From assembly GCA_902806205.1 (NCBI GenBank), contig CADCVR010000064.1, positions 1-59,170 of the forward strand: DNA of 59,170 nt. Reading direction: 5' to 3'. The position numbers and the translations under genes are program-made. This DNA comes from an uncultured Solirubrobacteraceae bacterium. GTDB lineage: Bacteria > Actinomycetota > Thermoleophilia > Solirubrobacterales > Solirubrobacteraceae. The notes under the pieces are model-generated. The model ran no database searches. It saw only the letters and a program-made list of their open reading frames with translations, and had not been told where the DNA came from. Of the stretch, positions 25,379 to 33,970 are shown one piece after another; within the stretch, counting starts at the first letter, position 1, and every line of letters starts with the position of its first letter.

Positions 25379-26410
25379 ATGCTCGGTCGCATGCTTCTCA
25401 CCACCGCCACGGCGCTGGTCCTCGCCCCGGCCGCCGTGGCCTCTGCCGTCCCCGTCGCCGCCCCCGCCGGTGCCACGAGCGTCCGTGAGTACCGGAGCAC
25501 GATCGTCTTCTCGCAGTACGTCCCCGCCGAGCGGCACTGGCGCCTGGCGATCCGCCGCCCTGGCGGCGCCCCGGAGGTCCTGCGCGACGTCCGCCCCGCC
25601 GACCGGTCGTTCCGCGCGGACATCGGCCCCGACTCCAACGGCCGCTCCCAGCTCGTCTACCAGCGCTGCGAGGAGACGTGCGACCTCTTCGTCTACTCGC
25701 TCAGCGCCGGAACAGGCGAGCGCGCCGTGCGCAACGCCAACGACCCGGCGAACGACGACGTCGCGCCGACTCTGTGGCGCGGGCGGATTGCCTGGGCGCG
25801 GATCTTCGGCGAGCGGGCCGACCGCAAGGTCGTCGTCTACACGAAGGCGCTGAGCGCCCCGCGCTCGCGCCCGTCCACCCGCCTGCCGGGCGTCCCGCTC
25901 AGGCGCTCCCGTGACGACGGACCGGGGACGAGCGTCACGAGCGGCCGCGGCATCGACGCGCTCGAGCTCTACGGGGACAACCTCGCGCAGGTCGTGAGCT
26001 ACACCTGCAGGGGGTGCTCGGGGATCTCGCAGACCGAGCTGCGGCTCGTGCGCCTCCGGGCGCGGACGTCGACCCCCGTGGCCTTCCAGACCGTCGGCCT
26101 TTCGGGCCAGCAGCTCGTCGGCCCGTCCTTCACCGCCGGGACGCTCGGGTTCTACCGCGCGTGCCTCGGCGACCCTTCGGGCTGCCAGACCGGCGGCGCC
26201 ACGCCGTATCGCTACCGCCTCTCGAACCGGCAGGGCTTCCGCGGCACGCCGGGGCCGGTCCGCGTCTTCGGCTTCGCCGACGCCGGGGAGGTCGCCTACC
26301 GCGTGGAAGGCTGCAACTTCGAGACGCAGGCCGAGTTCAACGCCGTCTGCCGCATCGAGGAGGTCCCGGCGGCCTCCTACGTGCCGGCGCGCATCCCGCA
26401 GCGCGACTGA
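25379..26410 (+). CDS. Secreted protein of unknown function
   Basis: A 343-residue exported protein that I do not recognise. Residues 1-33 are a signal peptide (LLTTATALVLAPAAVASAVP). The mature protein is beta-rich with segments such as GRSQLVYQRCEETCDLFVYS and LAQVVSYTCRGCSGI, resembling blades of a TolB/WD40-like propeller; six Cys occur in pairs (CEETC, CRGC, CLGDPSGC), fitting disulphides. Two ATGs (25379 and 25391) could serve as the start; neither has a strong ribosome site. It stands apart from its neighbours. Confidence 0.7.
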   Translation: MLGRMLLTTATALVLAPAAVASAVPVAAPAGATSVREYRSTIVFSQYVPAERHWRLAIRRPGGAPEVLRDVRPADRSFRADIGPDSNGRSQLVYQRCEETCDLFVYSLSAGTGERAVRNANDPANDDVAPTLWRGRIAWARIFGERADRKVVVYTKALSAPRSRPSTRLPGVPLRRSRDDGPGTSVTSGRGIDALELYGDNLAQVVSYTCRGCSGISQTELRLVRLRARTSTPVAFQTVGLSGQQLVGPSFTAGTLGFYRACLGDPSGCQTGGATPYRYRLSNRQGFRGTPGPVRVFGFADAGEVAYRVEGCNFETQAEFNAVCRIEEVPAASYVPARIPQRD

Positions 26411-26526
26411 CGCGGGGCGCGGCAGGCGACGGCGGGTGACGGTCCCGACGCCCGGCGTCTCCCGAGCGGGCGCTCTGATGTCGCCAAGCGCCTCACACGA
26501 CGGAGCCCGACGGCAGCGCCGCAGAA

Positions 26527-26532
26527 TAGGAT
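26527..26532 (+). promoter_or_regulatory. Putative -10 (TAGGAT) of the following gene
   Basis: TAGGAT ends 7 nt before the GTG at 26540, which lacks a Shine-Dalgarno; fits leaderless transcription. Confidence 0.45.
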
Positions 26533-26539
26533 CGGCGCC

Positions 26540-27010
26540 GTGACGGAGCGTCAAGCGGTGGACGACGAAGGACAGGAGTTCCGCGCCGGAGCTCTGGCGG
26601 TGACCCGTGCGGAGGTCATCGACGGCCTCGACATCCCGCTCGTAGGGCTGGATCCTGATTCCCAGTTGCATCTGCGGGAGTTGTTGGAGGCGGGCGCGGG
26701 CGAAGACCCCGAGCGCGTCGTCTCGACACGGGCCCGGTGGGCCATCTTCGGGTCGCACGGAACGCCCACGCTCGCGAGACTCGACGTTCTGGTGGACCGC
26801 CCGCGGAATTTCGAGCTTCGGTTGATGTTCGACCTGCGGCGTGACACTCCCTCGCTCGAAGCAGCCGCCCGGAGCGAACACCTCGCGCTCGTCGCCACCG
26901 ATGTCTTCGAGCAACGCCGGCGACTCGAGCCACCTGACCTGCTGGTGGCGTCAGTCGTGGTGAGCGGCGTGCCGTCCGACGTACTTCGTCAGGCTCTGGC
27001 GTCGCTCTGA
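26540..27010 (+). CDS. Conserved-looking hypothetical protein
   Basis: A 156-residue soluble protein with no family that I recognise. It has no signal peptide or membrane segment. Predicted alternation of helices and strands (RAEVIDGLDIPLVGLDPDSQ, ELRLMFDLRRDTPSLEAAAR, PPDLLVASVVVSGVPSDVL) and normal codon use for the window suggest that it is a real gene. The -10-like TAGGAT directly upstream of the GTG supports this start. It is convergent with the L,D-transpeptidase gene, with a hairpin across its stop codon. Confidence 0.6.
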   Translation: MTERQAVDDEGQEFRAGALAVTRAEVIDGLDIPLVGLDPDSQLHLRELLEAGAGEDPERVVSTRARWAIFGSHGTPTLARLDVLVDRPRNFELRLMFDLRRDTPSLEAAARSEHLALVATDVFEQRRRLEPPDLLVASVVVSGVPSDVLRQALASL

Positions 27011-27024
27011 CGCCCGGTCAGAGC
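27004..27024. terminator. Hairpin between convergent genes
   Basis: GCTCTGAC (27004-27011) pairs perfectly with GTCAGAGC (27017-27024) around GCCCG. The left arm includes the TGA stop of the plus-strand gene. It can serve both converging genes. Confidence 0.55.
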
Positions 27025-27054
27025 CTGCTCGCGCGCCCGGGAGGGACCAGGTGC

Positions 27055-28074
27055 CTAGGCGATCAGCACGGCGGTGCCGACCGGCACGCGCGAGTAGAGC
27101 GCGATGACGTCGGCGACCCGCATGCGGATGCAGCCGTGCGACGCGCGAGAGCCGATCGAGCCCTCTTCGCCCGTGCCGTGAATCCCGACGCCGTTGACGA
27201 TGCCCATCCAGCGTGCCTTCAGCGGATTGGCCGCCGAGCCGCCCTGGACGGTGCTGCCCTGCAACTCGCCGGCCCACGGCGAGTTCGGCACTGACCACGT
27301 CGGGTTGACCTGCTTGCTTGCGATCGAGAACTGGCCGCTCGGTGTCGGGTAGGCGGACTGGCCGACGGCGACACCGTAGGACTTCGAGAACCGCAGGTTC
27401 TTGAAGAGGCGAAGCTTGAAGTTCGCCTTGTCGATGGTGATGACCGTTCGGTTCCGGCGGCGGACATCGTCGGCGTTGACCGGCGCGCGCAGCGTGCGGA
27501 GGCGCTGGCGGAGATCGCGGCTGGCGGAGGGGTCGGCCAGAGCGGCATTGACGCGCTTGCGCGCGACCGCCGCGTCGAGGCCGCGGCCCTTCTTCGACCG
27601 CCGCACGGACAGCTTGCGCAAGGTCATACGCAGGGTCGCGTTCCGCGGCGCCTTGTGTACCTTGCGCGCGATGCGGCCGACGAAGGTCCTGACGGCCCGC
27701 TTGGAGTGGGTGACCGCGAGCGGCACGTCGCCGGGTGCCCCGAGCGCCAGCGCGGCCTGCGCGGTCTTCGTGCCGTTGACCAGCAGCTTGGCCTGCTCGC
27801 CGCTCAACCGCCATGACCTGCCCGCCACCCTGAGGACGACAGGGGTCGTTCTCAGACCCGGCGTCGCCTCCAGCTTGAGCTTCTGCGCGGCCTCGAAGAC
27901 GGTCAGGTTCGAGACGTCGACGCCACCCGCGGTGATGCCGGCGGCGATGCGGCGGTCCTCCGCAGGCGGGTCGGCAGCCGTCGCGGGAGCCGCTGGACGC
28001 GGGTCGACGGCCGTCGCGGGAATCGCCACGGCGACGGTCACGACGGGAACCAGGAGGAGCCACCGGGCGAGCAT
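27055..28074 (-). CDS. L,D-transpeptidase (YkuD family) with VanW-type peptidoglycan-binding region
   Basis: A 339-residue exported cell-wall enzyme. After a signal/anchor segment (LARWLLLVPVVTVAVAIPAT) comes a region like the peptidoglycan-binding domain of VanW-type proteins (ITAGGVDVSNLTVFEAAQKL). The C-terminal 130 residues are the YkuD catalytic domain, opening with VITIDKANFKLRLF and ending in the active site GIHGTGEEGSIGSRASHGCI, with catalytic Cys in SHGC. It makes 3-3 crosslinks in peptidoglycan or attaches proteins to it. I preferred the ATG at 28074; a TTG at 28110 adds 12 residues ahead of the signal peptide. Confidence 0.92.
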   Translation of the reverse strand: MLARWLLLVPVVTVAVAIPATAVDPRPAAPATAADPPAEDRRIAAGITAGGVDVSNLTVFEAAQKLKLEATPGLRTTPVVLRVAGRSWRLSGEQAKLLVNGTKTAQAALALGAPGDVPLAVTHSKRAVRTFVGRIARKVHKAPRNATLRMTLRKLSVRRSKKGRGLDAAVARKRVNAALADPSASRDLRQRLRTLRAPVNADDVRRRNRTVITIDKANFKLRLFKNLRFSKSYGVAVGQSAYPTPSGQFSIASKQVNPTWSVPNSPWAGELQGSTVQGGSAANPLKARWMGIVNGVGIHGTGEEGSIGSRASHGCIRMRVADVIALYSRVPVGTAVLIA

Positions 28075-28314
28075 CGATTCGGTACGTACCCACGGGCGCG
28101 CTTCTCGCAACGCCGCCGCGAGCGGCGGCGGTACCGGAGACCCGAACCGGCGTGCATCGCGGTTCGGGCGCCTGGCCGTGCGAGGCCGGCTCAGACCGGG
28201 ATGCCGGGCGGACCGGGGGGCACGTCCCGGGGGCCACAGACGAAGGAATGACCGCGTGGCGGTGCCTCCAGCGCACGGTCCGTGTCCGGACGGTGCGCTG
28301 GGTGAGGCGGCCGG

Positions 28315-29040
28315 CTACGCGGTGGGAACCGTCGGGTCCTCGAAGCGTCCCTGCGTCTGGAAGATGGCTTCGGAGAACGCGCCGAGGTCGGCACAACTCG
28401 TCGCGCCGTTGCGCATCAGGGTCCTGGGCAGGCAGGTGAGCAGCATCCTGAGCGACCCGCGACCGGAGATGTCCTCGAACCTTCCTGTCCCCTCGGTGAT
28501 CGTGAACCGACCTTTGAGCGCCAGGCCCCCGGTGGTCGGGATCGTGCCCCCCCGGAGTTCGACTTCGCTTGGAGAAGCCGGGCGGAACCGGGACTTGAAC
28601 GAGATCACGATCTGATCGGTCTCCTCGCCTTCCTGGCACAGGAAGCTCGTGATCGTTCCTTCGATCGCGCCCCGGTCGTTGGGGGTCGTCTTGGTGACGG
28701 TCCCCTCGATGACCGACCGTATCGGGGCGGGATCTTCGAGTCCCGGGAAATCGGGGTTGAAGTCGAGACCCTTGTCGTTGAAGGGTGCCGGACCGCTGGA
28801 GCACTCGATCGAGGAGTAGCTGAAATTGGCGCCTTCGGTGACGGGAGTCCTCAACGGGGTGGTCGGGACCAGGGTGGGAAAACCCGTCGGGGTCCCGAAC
28901 TCAGAGCTCAAGGTGAGCCCTTCCAGCGAGATGCTTCCCCGGGCACCGTCTCCGGCTTTGTCCGGCTTCGCGCCGGCCGGCGCGGTCGCGACGAGAAGCG
29001 CGACGAGCGCCAACAGGGGGAAGAGGGCTTTGCTTCTCAT
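28315..29040 (-). CDS. Secreted protein of unknown function
   Basis: A 241-residue exported protein. The signal peptide is residues 1-24 (RSKALFPLLALVALLVATAP, cleavage after AGA). The mature part is beta-rich and ends in LKGRFTITEGTGRFEDISGR, a pattern common in secreted actinobacterial proteins with an allene-oxide-cyclase-like or lipocalin-like barrel. Four Cys could form two disulphides. I start at the ATG at 29040, with GAAAGG upstream, because the signal peptide begins there; the frame is open far upstream without meaning. No neighbour gives functional context. Confidence 0.72.
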   Translation of the reverse strand: MRSKALFPLLALVALLVATAPAGAKPDKAGDGARGSISLEGLTLSSEFGTPTGFPTLVPTTPLRTPVTEGANFSYSSIECSSGPAPFNDKGLDFNPDFPGLEDPAPIRSVIEGTVTKTTPNDRGAIEGTITSFLCQEGEETDQIVISFKSRFRPASPSEVELRGGTIPTTGGLALKGRFTITEGTGRFEDISGRGSLRMLLTCLPRTLMRNGATSCADLGAFSEAIFQTQGRFEDPTVPTA

Positions 29041-29286
29041 GATGAACCTTTCGCACGGTGAAACGGATTGGGCGCTCGGCGAACGACCCACGTCTGCGGG
29101 TTTCCGGAGCGGGGCCAGCCAAACTTCCGAAGGTCGAGCGGCGACTCCCGACGCCCGTTCACCGTTGGACCTGAAGCATCCGGCTGTGACGCGCGAATCA
29201 CCTGACGGCTGGAGGGGCGCGCTGGTAGTCGCCGCGGTTGGGTAGACCCGCTGAGATGACCCACGGTGCGAGAAAGACGGCCTGAC

Positions 29287-29496
29287 ATGGCGACACTGAT
29301 CGCGTTCTCCGGGCTTGGCGGCGACTACATCATCGTCCAGGAGGACCCTGGCGAGGTGGCGAGCATGCTCCGCGGCGCCGACGGACTCGTCGAACTCAGA
29401 CGGATCCCGGCCCCGGTGAGCGAGCACCCCATCGCCACGTGGGTCAACCCGGCGCGCGTGGCCTTCCTGATGGAGCCCGTTCAGCAGCGGAGCTGA
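29287..29496 (+). CDS. Small hypothetical protein
   Basis: A 69-residue soluble protein: a strand-rich start (TLIAFSGLGGDYIIVQEDPG), a helix EVASMLRGADG, and an ending VNPARVAFLMEP. The layout (short strands closing with VNPxxV) recalls small FlbD-like or PH-like proteins, but the similarity is loose. ATG at 29287 has GAGAAAGACGG upstream. Alone between a secreted protein gene and the SGNH hydrolase gene. I am only moderately sure that it is expressed. Confidence 0.5.
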   Translation: MATLIAFSGLGGDYIIVQEDPGEVASMLRGADGLVELRRIPAPVSEHPIATWVNPARVAFLMEPVQQRS

Positions 29497-29598
29497 AAAG
29501 AGGCACGAAGCCGCTGCAGGCCACGCCGGAAGCCTCGACGACGGGGCGAACGCCGACGACGTTTCCGTCAAGCGCCACGCCGCCGCGCGCCCGCGGCG

Positions 29599-29604
29599 TA
29601 CGGT
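29599..29604 (+). promoter_or_regulatory. Putative -10 (TACGGT) of the SGNH hydrolase gene
   Basis: TACGGT ends 7 nt before the ATG at 29612; no Shine-Dalgarno. Confidence 0.35.
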
Positions 29605-29611
29605 CAACCCC

Positions 29612-30394
29612 ATGACCCGCCCGCCATCCTTCAACCCTTCGCCCCGCCGAGTGCTGACGGGGGTGGCGCTGGCGGCGGTCGCCGGAGTCGGCGTGCTGGC
29701 CGCAGAAGTTCTGTGGGCGCTGCGCGGAGGGAGCGTGGCGTTCTCGCCGGTTCCCGCCGCTGCCCGGGCCTTCGTGAGCGCTGCCGGTGGTGAGCCCATC
29801 ACCCTGTTGGTGCTGGGGGACTCCACCGCGGTCGGCCAGGGCGCCGACTACGAATCGGGTATCGCCGTGGCCGCCGCGCAGCATCTCGCTCGACGCGGCC
29901 CGGTGACCCTGCGCAACCGCGCGGTTTCCGGGGCGACCTGGGCGGACGTGCGCGCCGAGCAGCTGCCCGCTGCCATGAAGTTCGGACCGGACGTGGTCGT
30001 CCTCGCCGCCGGCGCCAACGACGTCACGCACCTGACGTCACTCGGCTCGGTGCAGCGCGACATCGAACAGACGGTGACCGCGTTGCGGACCGCGAACCCG
30101 CGCGCTCGCGTCGTCCTGACAGGCGCGCCGGACATGGGCGCGGTGCCGCGCTTCCTGCCTCCGTTGCGCTGGGTGGCCACGTGGCGCACCCAACGGCTCA
30201 ACGCGGCCATCGAGGAGACGGCCACTGAGCTCGCGGTCACCGTCGCCCCTATCGCGCAACGCACCGGAGCGTTGTTTCGCGCAAATCGAGGGCTTTTCGC
30301 TGCTGATGACTTCCATCCCAACGCTTCCGGGTATGCCACGTGGAATCCGGTCCTCGCCGAGGCGCTCGACCGGGCGCTCAGCGCGCAGCACTGA
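29612..30394 (+). CDS. SGNH/GDSL family hydrolase, membrane-anchored or exported
   Basis: A 260-residue SGNH esterase/lipase. Residues 13-36 are a hydrophobic export or anchor segment. Block I is VLGDST with nucleophile S71, block III AAGAND with N136, and block V DDFHPNASGY near residue 231 with the catalytic Asp and His. It should hydrolyse esters outside the membrane, possibly on lipids, polysaccharide acetyl groups or envelope polymers. It has a leaderless-type start and is followed 57 bases later by a SMI1-like gene in the same direction. Confidence 0.9.
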   Translation: MTRPPSFNPSPRRVLTGVALAAVAGVGVLAAEVLWALRGGSVAFSPVPAAARAFVSAAGGEPITLLVLGDSTAVGQGADYESGIAVAAAQHLARRGPVTLRNRAVSGATWADVRAEQLPAAMKFGPDVVVLAAGANDVTHLTSLGSVQRDIEQTVTALRTANPRARVVLTGAPDMGAVPRFLPPLRWVATWRTQRLNAAIEETATELAVTVAPIAQRTGALFRANRGLFAADDFHPNASGYATWNPVLAEALDRALSAQH

Positions 30395-30451
30395 CTGTGG
30401 CCGCTCCGGAGGAGAACACACGAGCGTCGGTCGTCGCGCAGACTGACCTCC

Positions 30452-31024
30452 ATGTCGATCGAGCTCGCCGCAGCGGCCGCCGCGTTCCTTCGCGAGCGCG
30501 GCGTCACGTTGGCCGAAGGCCTGGGTGAGCATGAGCTTCAACGTGTGGAGGAGCGGTTCGGCTTTGAGTTCGGCCCGGACCACCGCGCGCTTCTCCAGCT
30601 TGCGGTCCCCCTGGGCGACCGCTGGGTCGACTGGAGAGACGATGCGGATCAAGACATTCGCGCCCGTCTGGAGCTGCCGATCGACGGTGTCCTCTTTGAT
30701 GTGTCGAACAATGCGTTCTGGCCGCGATCGTGGGGCGTCAGACCGAGCTCCGGAGCTGAGGCCGAGCAGGAGGCACGCCGCCATGTCCGCCGATGGCCGA
30801 AGCTCATCCCGATCTACGGTCATCGGTACATGCCGGCTGCGCCGTCGATCGCTGGAGCACCCGTGTTGTCGGTGCACCAGACGGACGTCATCTACTACGG
30901 CGCCAACCTGCTCGACTACCTCCGTCGTGAGCTTGAACCCAAGCCGGAGGAGAGCCCCCCGGTCACGCATCCAGTCCCACCGTGGTCGGAATTGGCCATG
31001 GGCTACGACAACGAGAATCTCTAG
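30452..31024 (+). CDS. SMI1/KNR4-like protein
   Basis: A 190-residue soluble protein resembling the SMI1/KNR4 superfamily, which includes immunity proteins of contact-dependent toxins as well as housekeeping members. It reads GLGEHELQRVEERFGFEFGP, DHRALLQLAVPLGDRWVDW and PKLIPIYGHRYMPAAP, AGAPVLSVHQTDVIYYGANL, the usual order of conserved blocks. No toxin gene is adjacent, so an immunity role is not supported here. The ATG at 30452 fits the start of the domain. Confidence 0.72.
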   Translation: MSIELAAAAAAFLRERGVTLAEGLGEHELQRVEERFGFEFGPDHRALLQLAVPLGDRWVDWRDDADQDIRARLELPIDGVLFDVSNNAFWPRSWGVRPSSGAEAEQEARRHVRRWPKLIPIYGHRYMPAAPSIAGAPVLSVHQTDVIYYGANLLDYLRRELEPKPEESPPVTHPVPPWSELAMGYDNENL

Positions 31025-31124
31025 CCCACGGCCGAACCGAGGGACGCGGCGCGCCGGCTGCTGTCCGTCAGCACTCCTGAAGGTCGGAGGTCGGGCTCCC
31101 CGAAGGATCAGACGACCGGCGACG

Positions 31125-32065
31125 TCAGCGCACGCCGGGCTCGATGGTGAGGGTGCGCGCCTTGGTGTCGAGCGCCGCTTCGGCGCCGAGCGGAATGGTC
31201 GGCGGGTGCGCGCCGTGCCCGATCGGCAGCCCTCCGAGCACGGGTACCCCGAGCGGGGCGAGCCGGTCGCGGAGCAAGTCGACGATCGACCACCTGCCCG
31301 GCCGTTCTTCGGCGGTGCGGATGAACTGGCCGACCGCCACGCCGCTGAGGCCGTCAAGGCATCCGGACTCGAGGAGCTGGGTCAGCGTCCGGTCCATCGC
31401 GCCGATGTGCTTGTCGACGTCTTCGATCAGCAGGATCGTTCCGTCGAAGCTCGGGCACGCCCATCCCACCGACCTGCCGATCGTGTCGAGGTTGCCTCCC
31501 ATCAAGACGCCCATCGCCCGCCCTTCCACGAGAACCTTGGCCGTGAGCTCGTCAGGGTCCTGGTGCACGGTCACCGGTTCGGGCTGCATCAGGGCTCGCC
31601 GCAATCCTTCGGCCGCCTGGCTGCCGTCGCACTCCTGCCAGCCGGCGTGCGGTCCGTGGAAGCCGACGAGCCGGCATCTCTGCCACAGCACCAGGTGCAA
31701 GATCGTGATGTCGCTGAACCCCACCGGCGGCTTGGGATCCCGGCGCGCGGCAGCGAAGTCCAGGCCACTGGCGATGCGATAAGCGCCCTTGCCTCCCCGG
31801 GTGGCCACGATGGCGCGGACGCCGGGATCGCGCAGGGCGTCGTTCAGATCGGCGAGCCGGTCCTCGTCTCGTCCAGCGAGGTAGTGACCGAAGCGGTCGA
31901 AGGCGTACGGCCGAACTCGACCGTCAGGCCCCAGCTCGCCAGGATCTCCGCGCCACGCGTGACCTGCGGGTGATCCGGTCGGCTCGCAGGCGATACGAAT
32001 CTCACACGATCCCCAGCTCGCAGCCGCGGCGGTATCAACGCTGCTGGGTCAGTTGCGCCTGCCAT
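31125..32065 (-). pseudogene. LD-carboxypeptidase (peptidase S66 family), single frameshift
   Basis: An LD-carboxypeptidase-family gene broken by one frameshift. The first part (PRLRAGDRVRFVSPASRPDH, ASWGLTVEFG) and the second (AFDRFGHYLAGRDEDRLADL, IVATRGGKGAYRI) join if one base is added or removed near 31903-31910. All catalytic residues lie in the second part: nucleophile Ser in GFSDIT, Glu in LLIEDVDK, His in IGHGAH. Enzymes of this family trim peptidoglycan tetrapeptides or disarm microcin-type peptides. As everything else is intact, this may be a recent mutation or an assembly error. The second part alone could not start properly; it lacks the first Rossmann-like strand. Confidence 0.82.
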
Positions 32066-32095
32066 GACGACCACCCTCGCCGGCCTCGCGACGGC

Positions 32096-32722
32096 TCAAT
32101 CGTTGGCTTGCGAGAAGGCGGCGGCAGCTCCGAGACCGAGGAAGGTGACACCGCTCAGGCGATCAAGACGGCGCCGCCCGCGCACGCTGCGCCGCAGGCG
32201 CTCTCCCGCCGAGCCCGCCACGAGGGCCCACGCGCAGTCGAGCACCGCGGCCACCGCGACGAAGACCACGCCGAGCAGCGCGACCTGTGGTGCGACGGCC
32301 CGGTCGCCGTCGACGAACTGCGGCAGAAACGCGACGAAGAAGATCGCGACCTTCGGGTTGAGCACGTTGACGACGACTCCCTGGCGGAAGAGACGGCCGG
32401 TGCCTGCGCCCGGCAGGTCGGCAAGCGCGACATCCCCACGCGTGCGGAGCTTCTGCACGCCGAGCACCAGGAGGTAAGCGGCGCCGGCGTACTTGATGGC
32501 GGCAAACGCCGCGGCCGAAGATGCGACGAGCGCCGACAGGCCGGCGACCGCGGCAGCGACGTGCAAGAGCGCGCCGGCCTCGATGCCCAGCGCGCTGACG
32601 ACGCCGGCCAGGCGACCCTGCGCGACGGCGCGAGTGACGATGTACACCACGGCGGGCCCCGGAACTGCGACGAGCGCCGCGCTCGCGGCGATGAACAACA
32701 GCAACGTGGAATCGTCGGGCAC
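32096..32722 (-). CDS. LysE family translocator
   Basis: A 208-residue amino-acid exporter of the LysE/RhtB family with six membrane segments. The signature is PDDSTLLLFIAASAALVAV followed by PGPAVVYIVTRAVAQG; later landmarks are FRQGVVVNVLNPKVAIFFVA and FLPQFVDG. The start is a GTG at 32722 with no Shine-Dalgarno but TAGGCT 8 nt upstream. It is an intact relative of the deleted copy at 3618-4095. The substrate is unknown. Confidence 0.92.
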   Translation of the reverse strand: MPDDSTLLLFIAASAALVAVPGPAVVYIVTRAVAQGRLAGVVSALGIEAGALLHVAAAVAGLSALVASSAAAFAAIKYAGAAYLLVLGVQKLRTRGDVALADLPGAGTGRLFRQGVVVNVLNPKVAIFFVAFLPQFVDGDRAVAPQVALLGVVFVAVAAVLDCAWALVAGSAGERLRRSVRGRRRLDRLSGVTFLGLGAAAAFSQAND

Positions 32723-32730
32723 CGCTGGAA

Positions 32731-32736
32731 AGCCTA
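32731..32736 (-). promoter_or_regulatory. Putative -10 (TAGGCT) of the lysE-type gene
   Basis: TAGGCT on the minus strand ends 8 nt before the GTG at 32722; fits leaderless transcription. Confidence 0.5.
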
Positions 32737-32791
32737 GGTGCCGTATTTCCCGGGCTGCAACGATCGCCGCGTGGGGTGGCCAGGAGAACGC

Positions 32792-33970
32792 TCAGGCAGC
32801 CACCAGCAGGCCGGTGACGTAGAGCACGGCGACGCCGGTCAGGATGCCTCCCACGCTGGCCGGGTGCAGCGCCCGGCCGGCGGTGTCGCGGATCGTGGGC
32901 ACGAGTTGCACGATGACCTGGACGATGGCGCCGATCCCGAGGCCGAGCAGCAGTCCGGCGACTTCGGCGTTGTACGCCGAGGCCCCGATGACCGCGCCGA
33001 CGCTCGCCGGGGCCCCGGCGATCAGGCCGAGCGCTGCCAGGCGCCCGAGGCCGGGGCGGGTGTCGCTGAGCGGTGCCACGATCGCCAGGCCCTCGGTCGT
33101 GTTGTGCAGCGCGAAGCCGAAGATCAGGAAGGTCCCGAGGGCGAGCGCGCCGACCGCGTAGGCGGAGCCGATGGCCAGTCCCTCGCCCAGGTTGTGCAGG
33201 CCGATGCCGATCGCGATCATCAGTGACAGTCGCTCGGCGGAAGCACCGCTGCGCCCGGCCGCCTCACGCCGGCCCCGCAGCCAGCGGTCGAGCGCGGTGA
33301 GGGCGAGGTAGGCGGCCACGGCGCCGATGATCACGAGCTCGACGCCGCCCAGCGCGCCGGGGCTCTCGCCGGCGATCTCCGAGCCTTCGAGCCAGGCGTC
33401 GACGGCGAGGAACCCGAGCAGGCCGACCGTCAGCGCCATGAGGAAGCGCACCCAGCCCGGGTCGATCCGTCGCAGCAGCGGGAGGAAGAGCATGCCGAGC
33501 ACCACGGGGACCACTCCCACGTAGATGCCGATGAGGACCATCAGGCCGATGAAACCGCCTCCCGGTTCCGGCGTGGCGACGGCGGCTTCGATCTCGTGTT
33601 CGATCGTCGCGCCGGTCGAGGTGAGAAGCGTCACGAGGTAGGGGGAGTCCGCCTGCCAGGGGTAGTCGAGCCGCAGCTTGCGGGTGCCCAGGCGGCCGAC
33701 CTCGCCCCCGTCGGAGCTGTAGTCGACGTAGGCGTCGTTGACGAAGACCTGGGCGACCTCCGCAGGGTCCGGGCCGGCGTTTCGAAGCGTGAGCGTGATC
33801 TCGCCGGGGCGCAGCTCCGTGCGCTCGACGGCGAGCTCCTCGGCGGGCGGGCCGGTGCGCTCACCGAGCGTGGACCCGCCGAAGGCGAGCAGCGCGACCA
33901 GGGCGGCGACGATCAGCGCGAGCGGGGCGAGCGCGAGGACCCAGGTGGGAAGCTTCCGGACGGCGTCCAT
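32792..33970 (-). CDS. ZIP family metal transporter with N-terminal extracytoplasmic domain
   Basis: A 392-residue ZIP-type metal transporter. The ZIP part (about 140-390) has the two metal-site helices HNLGEG (259-264) and HNTTEG (289-294), which bind the divalent ion in transit. Ahead of it is an unusual extra section: a membrane segment (8-30), a beta-rich domain of about 95 residues (ELRPGEITLTLRNAGPDPAE, VNDAYVDYSSDGGEVGRLG) that would lie outside, then the first ZIP helix. The domain looks cupredoxin- or Ig-like but has no obvious copper ligands. The ATG overlaps the stop of the multicopper oxidase gene (ATGA), so the two are translationally coupled. Likely cargo is Mn, Fe or Zn. Confidence 0.87.
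   Translation of the reverse strand: MDAVRKLPTWVLALAPLALIVAALVALLAFGGSTLGERTGPPAEELAVERTELRPGEITLTLRNAGPDPAEVAQVFVNDAYVDYSSDGGEVGRLGTRKLRLDYPWQADSPYLVTLLTSTGATIEHEIEAAVATPEPGGGFIGLMVLIGIYVGVVPVVLGMLFLPLLRRIDPGWVRFLMALTVGLLGFLAVDAWLEGSEIAGESPGALGGVELVIIGAVAAYLALTALDRWLRGRREAAGRSGASAERLSLMIAIGIGLHNLGEGLAIGSAYAVGALALGTFLIFGFALHNTTEGLAIVAPLSDTRPGLGRLAALGLIAGAPASVGAVIGASAYNAEVAGLLLGLGIGAIVQVIVQLVPTIRDTAGRALHPASVGGILTGVAVLYVTGLLVAA

Noticed and set aside
30452-31024. SMI1-like protein as immunity protein of a toxin system
   Set aside because: No toxin-like gene lies on either side.
32792-33226. Asp/Gly-rich plus-strand frame resembling calcium-binding repeats
   Set aside because: Composition artefact of the antisense of the ZIP gene.
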